Shown in pieces: positions 32,626 to 43,439 of a DNA stretch of 64,000 nucleotides. Both the position numbers and the translations under genes were made by a program. The notes below the pieces were generated by a model, which was not told the DNA's origin, searched no databases, and saw nothing but the letters and a program-made list of their open reading frames with translations. The number at the start of each line of letters is the position of its first letter. Position 1 is the first letter of the stretch. Source of the stretch: Lytechinus pictus (taxonomy: Eukaryota > Echinodermata > Echinoidea > Temnopleuroida > Toxopneustidae); contig NC_087253.1 in NCBI RefSeq assembly GCF_037042905.1, forward strand, positions 17,535,001-17,599,000, in the 5' to 3' direction.

Positions 32626-35600
32626 GCGCACATACACCGCCTAACAACCTTCCCCACACACGCCTACACTTGAATACACCCACATATCCCCACGCACACA
32701 CACCTCACTGTACAATGTCGTGCAATCGCACTATCAGTTGTATTACAATGGACATAGCCTCCCAGCATGCCCATTGTGAAGTCAGCAGACGTTCTCAGGG
32801 TCACATACACGGCTGCATCATTCTGATCAATCAATTTGAAATATCGAAGGGAAGCGAAGCGCAAGGATTGATTTCTTTCATCACCATGGCGACCAACCAG
32901 CACAAGCCACCGCCCAAATACATCTTCATGCATGCAGATAGGGACTGCATCTCCGATATATGTAAAGGATTAGATCGGGTGTAGTTTGATGGGGGATGAG
33001 TTAGAAACGACCACTACATGACATCAGTAACCTTCACGATGGATCATATATGGTGTTCAGGGAAAACGCTGGTGTATTTTGAAGATTCCCCTCTCCCCCT
33101 TCTATTACTTGAAATGACATACTTATTGCGCAAAAGTATGCTACGAATATTTCTCATGAAGAAATTCATTATTTTTTTTTCAGTAGTTATGACGTGCATA
33201 ATTAGCGAAAAGGTGATTTGCATAGAACCTATTAAAAGTGGTAACGAATTGTCCAAATTCCATGAAAATATTCATGCGAGACATCATTTCGCATTCCACT
33301 CTATCTGTTATCGTTATAGTTTTGCCCCAAAGTGTAAAACAATCGGCTTGATCAGTTGAACAACCACTCCTATAAAACAGATATGACAGAATTCACTGTA
33401 GTCCAGATATAAATGATAAACAGACAACTGGCGCAAGAGGCTTGGGCACTGATACCCCTCCCCCCAAAAAATAAAAATTCTACGACCTAGAAAAAAGAAA
33501 AGAAAGAGAGGGAGAAACAGAAAAATTAGTAAATTATGATATTGTTTTCTGAAAATTGTTTCAAAGTATATTCAATTCGATATAATACTACATGTATGGA
33601 ATACTATTCAATAAAAATAACATCAGATTGTGATTTTAAAAAGCCACCAATTTTGCACGGTCGCTTTGCTCCCTTGCAACTTTTTGTAAATGCACCCATT
33701 ACACCCCAATGTGCCCTCTCAAGATACTATTTTTGCGAGATTTAAGTGGTGGAAAATGCCCGCAAGAGTCCATCAAAGGGCTGACTAAACAAGAATACCA
33801 CAAACAAAATGCAATTTCACAAAACTTTAGATAATCAAAAATTAAAAAGAAATGTTTTTTGTTAGTTTCTTTACACGCACTATTATAAAAAGTGTGTGTG
33901 TGGGTGGGTGTAAGGATGGGTGTGTGTGTGTGTGTGTGTGTGGGGGGGGGGGAATGGATCCCCCAAAGGCCCCCGTCTGGGATCCGCAACCCCTATCAGG
34001 GACAGTAGTAATGATACCATCTATTAACGAAGGAGTCTCAACCAGCTCCTATCAACTTTACAATAATACCCATCCTTTTATCTTAAGTGCTGATTAATCA
34101 CCCCCAGTGAGATGCCATTATCTTTCAGCAACCTGGAGCAAAGGCATCATAGGGGGTGAAATGAAACCAGTAATTAACTTCATCTCGTTACAACCAACGA
34201 CTAGGATTATGACGAATGCTGCCATTTTAGTGTAATGTATGCCTATTTTCGACGCCCCTCAAATACTGCAAGGCGTGCTTATTTTACTTCATTTATAGTA
34301 AAAAGATACTATGTAGTTATCATATTTTCACTTTGAAACCACTGAGTGAAAATAAATAATATTACCAGTTTAGAGAAAATCGTAATGCGAAAACCCACTC
34401 AAGACGAACCAATTCTTATATATATGTTTGGAGTCGATATTAAGAGAATGACTTCAGCTGCATAAATCGGCAAAATTTGATACGTATTCTTGTACAAGTA
34501 ATAAAGTATAAACCCCCCAATTCACTAAACAATACTCCTTCATGGACCTATCAGTAATAGCAGTAAAAGCAGTAATAGCCTAAAACAAGATTTCAGATAT
34601 GTTTTGATTTTTTATGTTACTTTTTTCATGCATGATACCGATTAAAGTACTTTTCAAGGGGAAGTCTCTATGTACAAGGGGGTGGGAAAGTTTCCCGCCC
34701 CTCTAACGCTCCTGCCTGTTACAGAAAGCTTAGTGATTGAACAAGTAAAAATAAATTTTGCCACTGATTATATGCATCCAGTAGTTTGAATACAGTCAGT
34801 CCCTGAATGAGTTTCGCGTTATGACACCATGAATTGGGCTCTATTCTACCAGTACCCAGTAAATGTAGGAATACAATGAGGAAGCCTTGTAGTTTGTCAT
34901 ATATCTCTTTCACCGTTCATTTTGAAAAACGTGAGCTTTATTCAAATGCTCTCTGAATATGATTGCCGTGTGTACCTACACAGTTCAGTACAAAACGCAG
35001 TAGACTGTGAGAACCTCAATGGCTTTTCACAATTTATATTCATATTTGTGCCTTTGAAGTGCATGGTGATCGTCGATAGAGACAGAAACACACACACACA
35101 CACACACACACAAATTCATTGTGTTGAAGTGTGAGACAAGGAACAGGGGCGGCACTTAATCACATATTACTTAAATATCGAAAAGAAGGACGGAAAGGGG
35201 AAAGAGAAAGAATAAGGAAGAAAGAAGAAAGAAGAGAGAAGAGAATGGAAAAGGAGGATGGGCTGTGCAACGCTATAATACTCCAAATATTTAATTAGAG
35301 CCCCCCCCCCCAAAAAAAAAAAAAAAAAAAAAATCTTGCCCCACTCGAAAAACTCTAGCGCCGCCCCCGAAAAGGATTAATATCCTACAACGTTGATAGT
35401 ATTGCACACATATGAATCTAACTATTGTTTTACAAGTCTACTTACCAAACCAGACAGCACCAAAGCGGATTTTAGGATTTTATCAACGTAGTTTTACTGT
35501 GTTTATTTTTACTTATTTGCATATGTGTTTCTTTTAACTGTGTTGTGTTTCTTTTAACTTATTTGCATATGTGTTTCTTTTACTGTGTTTCTTTTACTGA

Positions 35601-38277
35601 TTTGCATACGCGTCAGTCAGAAGTGCAACCTCAAAAAATAAAATGAATTTTCAGATCATCAACAGGAATGATGCTTGCGGCAAAAGTTGCGATTAGGAAA
35701 AGAAGGAAATAAACTTAATAGAGCAAAACTATATAGCAGTGGAAGAGATATATCATGCTGCCGATTTGAAGTAAAAAGAAATTGATCGAATTTGAACTCC
35801 CAAATGATTCATTGCCAAGAATTCTAATAAAATGAATTATTTATTACGATCTGTCAACGAAACAAATATAAATTACGTTTTTACATGTCTTCATTATGCA
35901 ATTTCTTAGTTGCACTACATTTTGTAATTACATAAAGTGATTTGAATTTTGAATTTTTGAATTTTTAATATATGAATACTCAAGGTCTACATTATGCAGC
36001 AATATATTACAGACCAGGCCGAGTACACGATTCTACTATACAAAGCCTATATACAAATTATTAGGAATGGACACTAACACGGTATTGTTATATTCCGGTA
36101 TGATAGCCACAGGAATTTATTGCAGTAGAATATTTATTCCCCCCATATATTGACGCAAAAAACTCCATTCACGGTCGACTAGTTTCACTATGAACCGTAC
36201 AACTGAATCACGCACACGGTTCGTGCAAACACACGCAATTTACAATGTTAACTGGATTATGGGAAATATGCTCGTGCGGAGTATGATAGATAGAAGATAA
36301 TTCATGCATTTGTCACAAACAGATGAAATAACAATATCAAATTAAGCGAACGATTGAATTGCAAAGGCGGTTACCAGTATTTATTGCGTATCAGAATCAT
36401 AGCACAGTCATCGAACTATATTACCAATAGCCCCTCCTGTAACATCCAAGTTCGCAATTAAGCACCTCACCACTGTTATCATTATCATTACCTATTTCCC
36501 CATTCAAGAGAAGTAGCAAATACAAATAGAAAAACATACAAAGTTCAACAAATTCAACTGTTTACAGAGTAAATAACATAGTCATATAAGAGGAAACTTA
36601 CAACTTTACCAACTCCATAGATTTAAAAGGCAATTGGCATGGTTTGCATGGTTAAAATATAAAATGCGAAAGCATACATTGCTGAGTTAAAAAAAACAGT
36701 AATACAAATAAAAACAATGGCAAACTCTTACAATATGATCGGTCTAAATAGACAATGTATTTGTAAATATCCAATCAAAACATATTCCGGTAAATGGGTC
36801 AATATACTTGGTTAAAATGTATATACGTACCAGAGTTTCTGTTGATTTTGACCACTTGGGTTGATTTAACAAAAAGTGTATCATTGAACTATATAAAATA
36901 TACTGAATGTTTTATAGGAAAACTTAAATCTCACTCATTATTTTGGCAATTTAAAATGAAATAAAATGAGGAAGGACCATGTTATATGCACGGCCCACTG
37001 GAAGATCAGCTATAAGCTAAAGTGGCTAACCTTGGTAAAAATGAGACATTATGTTAATCATGTTTATTAAAAGGAAGTAAATGTTCCATTTCCCCCAAAA
37101 TGTTGAAAATTCAAAATTCACAAGCTGCATAAGACAAAAAGAAATTGGTATTTAAAAAATACATATAATTCATTAAAATACCGGTCCAACAAATAGCGCA
37201 TAACCCAATAAAATCTTCACTTGGTAATTTATACCTTAAGAAGGATCCATTAAAATTGAGGCTAATGAATTATCCCATTAAAGTTCAAAATTCATAAATA
37301 CACACACACACACCACATACACTCACATAAATGTGCAAACACAGATACATATGTGTGTGTGTGTTTTGTTTTGTTTGTCTAATTTTCGAATCATATTCTT
37401 CTCAGCCTGCAGTACCCATTAAAGTTTGTAATAATTGTATTATCATATTGTATATTTTGATTAGGAAAAATATTTAATAATATACATTCTTATTTTATGT
37501 TATATGCAGGCCTAAGACTCATTGAAGCATTTTTTTGCTTGTTTTTAAGAGGAAGGACTAAAACATCACGTTAAAAAGGAATGTGCGTACACCAATTTTA
37601 AGGTAAAAATGCTGCGATGTCATGTTGTCATTGAGTAAAATGCACGTTATTAAAAGTATTACGACGTCACTTGGATGTATTCCTTACTGAGCATGGCAAG
37701 ATAGGAAATTGGACGGTTTCTCTGATTAATATCGTCAGAGAGTTTGCTTAAAACACGCACCAAACTTTCAATTGTACTATTGACAGTAATCGTTTCTGTA
37801 TGTCATTGTAGAAAACAACAGTTATTAATTATATTTCAAATGACGTTCAGCACGTAAGTAAGTGTTAAGCGGGTTTTATCATAATTATACTAGGCGTATC
37901 TGCTATGTTGCATTGCAGTCATGTTGATTTTATCAGATTATCAGTTAAAAAAATATGAATCACTTGCGTTCGTACAAATCATAAACAAATCGAATATTAA
38001 TGAGAAATTAAACTATAAATGTTTTCAAATGAATTCTATGTGCATGAACGGGAGGTATAGTTTGATATCACATCCTTGTCGTTATTGCTAAATAAAAAGA
38101 CAACAACACTAAATATAATAAAATCCAATGAATATGATACAATTCAGTGAATAATTTAGAAATTTCTAAAGGAAATAAAAATGATGATAGCAATTTATAT
38201 ACCACCATTTATCGAGAAAAAAATACCATTCAAGGCAGTGGTATTGTAGTTACTAACAATGATTAAAACCGGAGTTC
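32626..38277. other. Large gene-free AT-rich interval
   Basis: Holds microsatellites ((GT)n at 33890-33950, (AC)n at 35090-35111, C/A runs at 35300-35335, CA/GT at 37300-37365) and a short tandem of TGTGTTTCTTTTAACT at 35515-35610. A LINE-like tail (GATTTGAATTTTGAATTTTTGAA) occurs at about 35935-35975. The open frame at 32562-32984 overlaps a MITE and CA-rich sequence and shows no domain. No gene, RNA or complete element was recognised from 35980 to 38277. Confidence 0.4.
33890..33955. repeat. (GT)n plus G run
   Basis: GTGTGTGGGTGGGTG, then (GT)n, then ten Gs. Confidence 0.8.
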
Positions 38278-38425
38278 AGTATCACAAATGTTTGTAATCA
38301 ATCGCTAAAGTACAATGGCCAATCATTGTTGCATGCGCATTTTCTTCACAAGACTGACCGAGAACCAATCAGGAGTGTTCCTTCATCATTGCAATTATTC
38401 ACAAACATTTGTGTAACGCGTCCCA
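38278..38425. mobile_element. MITE with ACACAAATGTTTG arms (copy 1)
   Basis: CACAAATGTTTGTAATCAATCGC at the left faces CACAAACATTTGTGTAACG at the right. The interior carries GGCCAATCATTGTTGCATGCGCATTT and GACTGACCGAGAACCAATCAGGAGTG. Sister copies lie at 38893 and 39741. Confidence 0.75.
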
Positions 38426-38892
38426 TGTATGATCTCCTCGAATTTCAACACTGAACCTGAATAATTCTTGAATCGTAAAACTTTCTGAGAGCGTCAGTTT
38501 GTAGCCATTTTGGTCAAAAGTTTTTAACTTTTATATAATAAGCCTACATGATGAGTTACGTATTATCATTATAATTCAAAAGAGATATATCATAGTTATG
38601 GCGTAAATCATCTCAACTATAACCTTACTACGTTTGTGGTTCTCTCACTTCTTTCAACGATGACTATTTATAGGGTGACTGTTAAAAATGCTTCATGATC
38701 TATTTGATTATTAACCATGTAAATGGATCTATTCTTATTCAATATTAATCATAAATTATCAGTCCTTATTAGCCATTGTTTGACTTTAGTTAAATAGATA
38801 GATTAAAATGAAAATGAGATTCTTATGATACATAATGACAATATCTTAATAACTTGTAAGAATATTACTGATTATCATAGTGTGATGACATG

Positions 38893-39050
38893 GGCTTTGT
38901 TACACAAAATGTTTGCAATCAATCGCTAATGGGAATGGCCAATTAAGATCATTGCCACATGGGCATTTCGTTCAAAAGACTGACCAGGATTCAATCAGGG
39001 ATGCTCCTTCATATTTGCAATCAATCGGAAAACTTTTGTGTAACGGGGCC
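38893..39050. mobile_element. MITE, same family (copy 2)
   Basis: GGCTTTGTTACACAAAATGTTTGCAATCAATCGC faces GATTGCAA..ACTTTTGTGTAACGGGGCC in complement. It carries the same GGCCAAT..ATCATTG, CATTTCGTTCAAAAGACTGACC and CAATCAGGGATGCTCCTTCAT blocks. Confidence 0.8.
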
Positions 39051-39171
39051 ACACATATATCATCTGCTAACATTTAACAATTAAATTCACATGAATATAC
39101 CTAAATTTCTATCGCTCTGAGTATAACTGAAATGGTAGAACTATCGGCACTATATACATAAAGTTTGACCT

Positions 39172-39360
39172 TACACTGAGTAAAGATGAAAAATGATTTT
39201 GTTGAGCAGAGTCAACCCCATATGCGTTGTAAATTTCAACAATGCATATGAATATTTGTCAACCGAACATAATTTTCGTCGCATATAATATTTCAAACTT
39301 CCTTTTGAACTCAACAATAGTGGGTAATGTTTTTTTACTCAACCTATTATAGTGTAAGAT
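39172..39360. mobile_element. Possible MITE with CTTACACT ends
   Basis: TTACACTGAGTAAA and TTTTTTTACTCAACCTATTATAGTGTAAG are imperfect inverted ends, with GTTGAG/CTCAAC words inside. GTTGAG..CTCAAAC words also recur near 40150-40215. Weak. Confidence 0.35.
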
Positions 39361-39624
39361 ACATTACAATCATGTTGAGTATATATTTATATTATCATAA
39401 CATATAAATAAAACATAAATACATGAAACCATGTAATTGGTTTAGAATAGAACCTATTTGCATGGAAGAGGAGGTAGGGTCCATTATCACGTTCACACCA
39501 TTAGTTTGAGTAAAAACATGACAATATCATCAAATGCAGCACAACAAAAACGAACAAAAATTGCAAAGTACTTTTATACGAAAAACAAGTGGCAAAGCAA
39601 CTGCAAATTGTAATTACATTCTTG

Positions 39625-39735
39625 TCCCCGTGTCACAGAGGCTTGCGATCAGTCGCAAAATAGCAATAGCCAATCAGGAGTTTCCTTCATATCTGCAATT
39701 AATGGCAATCAATTGTGTTGCATGCAGAGCCCAGT
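39625..39735. mobile_element. Partial MITE of the ACACAAATG-arm family
   Basis: CCCCGTGTCACAGAGGCTTGCGATCAGTCGC..GCCAATCAGGAGTTTCCTTCAT is one end of the family followed by a scrambled second part. It abuts the next copy. Confidence 0.55.
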
Positions 39736-39740
39736 TATCA

Positions 39741-39901
39741 TGGGTTCTTTTACACAGAGGTTTACAACCAACCGCTAAATGCCAATGGCCGATCAAAATC
39801 ATTGTTGCATGTGCATTTCGTTCAAATGACTGACCAAGAGCCAATCGGGAGCGTTCCTTCATAATTGCAGTCAATTACAATCCTCCGTGTAAAGGAACCC
39901 A
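39741..39901. mobile_element. MITE, same family (copy 3)
   Basis: TGGGTTCTTTTACACAGAGG faces CCTCCGTGTAAAGGAACCCA. The interior GGCCGATCAAAATCATTGTTGCATGTGCATTTCGTTCAAATGACTGACC matches copy 2 closely. Confidence 0.8.
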
Positions 39902-40921
39902 GGTATGATCTGCTTGCACTCGAGCACTGAACATCTGGCTTACAAAATTAGTGCATTATAAATTGTAGAACCTCTCAATGGGTTGACCTCACGTTGATTA
40001 AATAGAAAATAATAATTATCCTGATAATTATGTAGGACTGTTGAAGAGAATGGCAGTTAAGGCTGCGTAAGTTTGAACAACATGTCTGCATTTTCCGCAT
40101 CGTAGCTAGCTTTTTATCTCATATTGTGTCAAACAAGATCCACATTGCTCAACAAGTGGGTATTACTCAAACTTTTGTAGAGTGTTGAATCGTCTTGCAT
40201 TCGTTGAGTTAAATTGCCAAGAAAAAAATCAAAGGAAATACAGTTTCAACTGAAATTGAATTTAACAATGATGAAAAGTGATTTGTGATTTTGCAGGACA
40301 TTATATAGGTGAGGTGATCACGTCGCATTAATGGTCACGCGTTGCTAATCTAACTTGATCCAACGTTTTGAAACATATTATTCATGATTAGGGATCGATT
40401 ATTCAAATCTATTAATCACTTCTTTATGACATGAATCTTATCAAACATAACCTTAATATCATTTTCCAACTTCCACTCAAAGTTAGTTTATATTAAGGGT
40501 GATTATTGAAATAGCTATCAATGTACAATTTGTATTTTACAGTCTGAACCATGTTAAATACATCAATTATTAAATGACACGTCATTTAGTCATTAGTTAT
40601 TGTTCTCTGTTTTCTTGTTGAGCGACATCAAACAACTAGCAGATCTTTATGTCACTTTAATATGTTTAGAGGTTGACGCTATACACATCGCAGTATTGTT
40701 TCCATTGCTAAACTTAGAATTCTTCCCTTCTCATTTTAAAAACTTCGAAATCTTTCTTTCTTGTTAGCCATTGTTTTGTCACAAATGAAACAATATGAAT
40801 GGACTCCTGTGAAATAAAGCTCTGCAAATGTTCATGGAACCTTCCTTCATTTCCTGTTAGCACGATACAAAGATGATGTCTACAAAATCTTAAGAATTTA
40901 CCATGTTATATCCCGATAGGG
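39902..40921. other. Gene-free interval at the 3' side of GT31-4
   Basis: AT-rich, with no coding region or complete element recognised. Confidence 0.4.
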
Positions 40922-42115
40922 TTACACAAAAGAAAAATTGCGTCCTTGGTATGTTTTACTACCTAACTTTTTTCTTGAGATGGAGAGTATTAGGCCGCTG
41001 AAAACCAGTGGCCTCGAGAGCGTTCTACATTCTTCCAGATTGTGATGGTACCAATTCCTTACAATGATAGTAATAAGTAATGAAATCAATATTAATATAA
41101 ATAAGACTGAATTTTCGCATGTAAACCTTTTGGCGGATCCATACAAGTTTTCCAAGCGCATGCAATTCCAAGTACGCTTCATCTCATTTTCGGAGAGTTG
41201 TAACTTCATGTAGTCTTTGGTTCTTCTCTTCGGATGAAGCTCTTTGTAGAAGTTCAGTCTGTTGACAATCTCGATGTTTCTTCTTTGCAACAGCATTCCA
41301 CAGTAGACGTCATCAAATGGAACTCTAGGAAGGCATTCTGTGGAGGCTTCGTAGAGCTTCTGTACCACATCCTGTGACATTACATATCCATGACCAAACG
41401 GTGACACTGGGTAGGTATCCTCTGGGTACAACTCTCTCGGGATGTACCATTTGCTGTACGCATTTCGGACTGGTGGGTACGTGTTTGGCTTCCCCAGGAA
41501 GAAACCCGACTGTTGCTCCATCGGCAGCGACTCTAAATCATGGACAAGAGTCACAACGTCAAGCATTACATCGTCATCAATGGACATCACAAACTCGGTG
41601 TCGCTACAGAAATTGACCGCCCATTTTAAGCTCATCACGAGTTTGATGGTGAGGTTGTAGTAATGGTCGGCAAAGTCCACCTGCAAGATATCCCCGTACA
41701 GTTCAGCCTCCTCCCTGATGCTTTCTTTATCATGTTTATCCTTAGTATTTCCTAGGACAAACAACACTCTGGCAGACAGGTTATACTCCTGAATAGAATT
41801 GATATAAGTCTCCCGGATAACATTCCTAAGCGATGTGTGAGTGGTTGCCGACTTGACCAATATCAGCAACGTGTTGCTTTTCGTTTCTAACTGACATGTA
41901 TCCAAAGGATTAATCAAGAAGTCATAGATGGCAACTTGTAGTGTACCAGGTGTCCAACGAACAGTCTTCAACCAGCCCACTTTAGTCGGGTTTTCGACCA
42001 AGGTTACGGTAATCACCATACAGACACATGTTACCGCAAGAAAGATGGAAACGAATGTAGCACAGAGTACGATCACATTTCTTTTTGACACTGAACATGT
42101 TGAACGCCTCTCCAT
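40922..42115 (-). CDS. GT31 beta-1,3-glycosyltransferase-like protein, paralogue 4
   Basis: Predicted Golgi GT31 transferase of 397 residues from the ATG at 42115 (MERRSTCSVSKRN). The frame stays open to 42376, but the extra 87 residues match nothing in the paralogues. From 42115: signal anchor about 13-39, VGWLKTVRWTPGTLQV, NVIRETY, VLFVLGN, DILQVDFADHYYNLTIK, DDD about 180-182, GHGYVMSQD, DDVY about 268-271 and a hydrophobic helix about 336-353. It pairs with GT31-3 (PNTYPP.R..SKWYIPRELYPEDTYP, KELHPKRR.KDYM). Unlike the others it carries a roughly 44-residue tail after the last helix, perhaps from loss of the ancestral stop. Intact and intronless. Substrate unknown. Confidence 0.9.
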   Translation of the reverse strand: MERRSTCSVSKRNVIVLCATFVSIFLAVTCVCMVITVTLVENPTKVGWLKTVRWTPGTLQVAIYDFLINPLDTCQLETKSNTLLILVKSATTHTSLRNVIRETYINSIQEYNLSARVLFVLGNTKDKHDKESIREEAELYGDILQVDFADHYYNLTIKLVMSLKWAVNFCSDTEFVMSIDDDVMLDVVTLVHDLESLPMEQQSGFFLGKPNTYPPVRNAYSKWYIPRELYPEDTYPVSPFGHGYVMSQDVVQKLYEASTECLPRVPFDDVYCGMLLQRRNIEIVNRLNFYKELHPKRRTKDYMKLQLSENEMKRTWNCMRLENLYGSAKRFTCENSVLFILILISLLITIIVRNWYHHNLEECRTLSRPLVFSGLILSISRKKLGSKTYQGRNFSFV

Positions 42116-42405
42116 GTTCCTATGCGCAATGGAAGATCCCCAGTATAACTCGGAGTTGTATTTATTTGGGTGGCTCCACCCAATATTTTTAATGATCCAA
42201 AAGTATGTGGAATTTGCTGGTTTGTCCTCGTGGAAAAGAAAGACCGTCGAACACACTGGAATATGGTCGTCATTGGGAAGATATCGCCACAACAGTGGTT
42301 TGCCCCCGTGCGGAACAAAAATAGTCAAATATGGTTCGCATTGGAAGATAGATCGCCGTAACAGTGAGCGAATCAAACGAATGCTTTATGCACAACCGCT
42401 TTGCG

Positions 42406-42411
42406 TTTATA
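42406..42411 (-). promoter_or_regulatory. Candidate TATA box for GT31-4
   Basis: TATAAA on the minus strand about 290 bases before the chosen ATG. One match in AT-rich DNA carries little weight. Confidence 0.2.
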
Positions 42412-42576
42412 GCTACCAGTCGATGCAGTGGGTGTCGCTACCATCATTTTTAATCGGGGCGTGACAATACCAACGACCTTTTGTGGGGTTAAGAGGAAGC
42501 TCCAATCTGCATTTGATTTGATTCATTTTGGATCATTCGCAATATGAAAATTGTGAAATGAAGGTGGGACCATGTA

Positions 42577-42825
42577 CACTCTAAAAATATTGGCTAAAAG
42601 TGTTCCAAGAGGGTAATTATGCGTCCAACCAACATTGGGTATGTTTTTTTCATTTTTATTTATCCAGCGTGATGAAAATTGTGCCCATTCTAAAGGAATT
42701 GCTGCTTATTTCTTAACCTTACTGGACAATATGCTTTTCGCATTGGGTAAAATACTGCCCAAAATTGGTTGGACACATAATACCCTCGTGGTGGTAAAAA
42801 ATTTACCCAATATTTTTTACAGTGC
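42577..42825. mobile_element. MITE with CACTCTAAAAATATTGG ends and TTACCCAAT words
   Basis: CACTCTAAAAATATTGG faces CCCAATATTTTTTACAGTGC. The interior carries inverted GTCCAACCAACATTGGG..CCCAAAATTGGTTGGAC and GGGTAATTATG..CATAATACCC. Related to 60161-60357 and 62156-62371. Confidence 0.75.
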
Positions 42826-43208
42826 AATTTCCGTACTCAGACATGAGAAGTAAATTTGATAATGAATTCATGTCAAATATTGTAAGTCTTTATCATAACA
42901 AGATTGAGAAATTATAAATGTATGATAGACATTGCAAATAAGTATGCTAATGCCCAATTTCGCAATAAGTTGTTGTTTTGGAGCAAGAACGCCCTTAGCA
43001 AAACATTTATGCGCACCTCATCAATGCAGAAACGCCCTTGTGCAATTCTTTTATTCATGCTGCTAAGGGCGCTTTTGCTCGCATGAGATGCGCAAAAGTA
43101 TGGTGTTAAGGGTGTTCTTGCACCGATATGACGAAGTATACTATGTTATAGAAAACTTTCATCGGTTGGGGATGATTACATGAAATAATGTTCGAACTTC
43201 TACCAACT
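42826..43208. other. Spacer with GCAAGAACGCCC inverted words
   Basis: GGAGCAAGAACGCCCTTAGC and GCTAAGGGCGCTTTTGCTC (42980-43080), then GGTGTTAAGGGTGTTCTTGCACC, form a small foldback. No gene. Confidence 0.4.
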
Positions 43209-43439
43209 TTAAAGGACAAGTCCACCCCAACAAAAAGTTAAGTTGAATAAAAAGAGAAAAATCTAACAAGCATAACACTGAAAATTTGACCAAAATCGGA
43301 TGTACAATGTAAAATGTAAGTTATGGCATTTTAAAGTTTCGCTTAATTTCACAAAACAGTTATATGCAAATCCTGGTTGGTATGCAAATGAGGAGACTGA
43401 TGACGTCATCCACTCACTATTTCTTTTGAATTTATTAAC

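Noticed and set aside
32562-32984. 140-codon frame
   Set aside because: Starts inside a MITE, crosses CA-rich sequence, and has no family signature.
41928-42464. 178-codon plus-strand frame
   Set aside because: Antisense shadow of GT31-4 and its upstream region.
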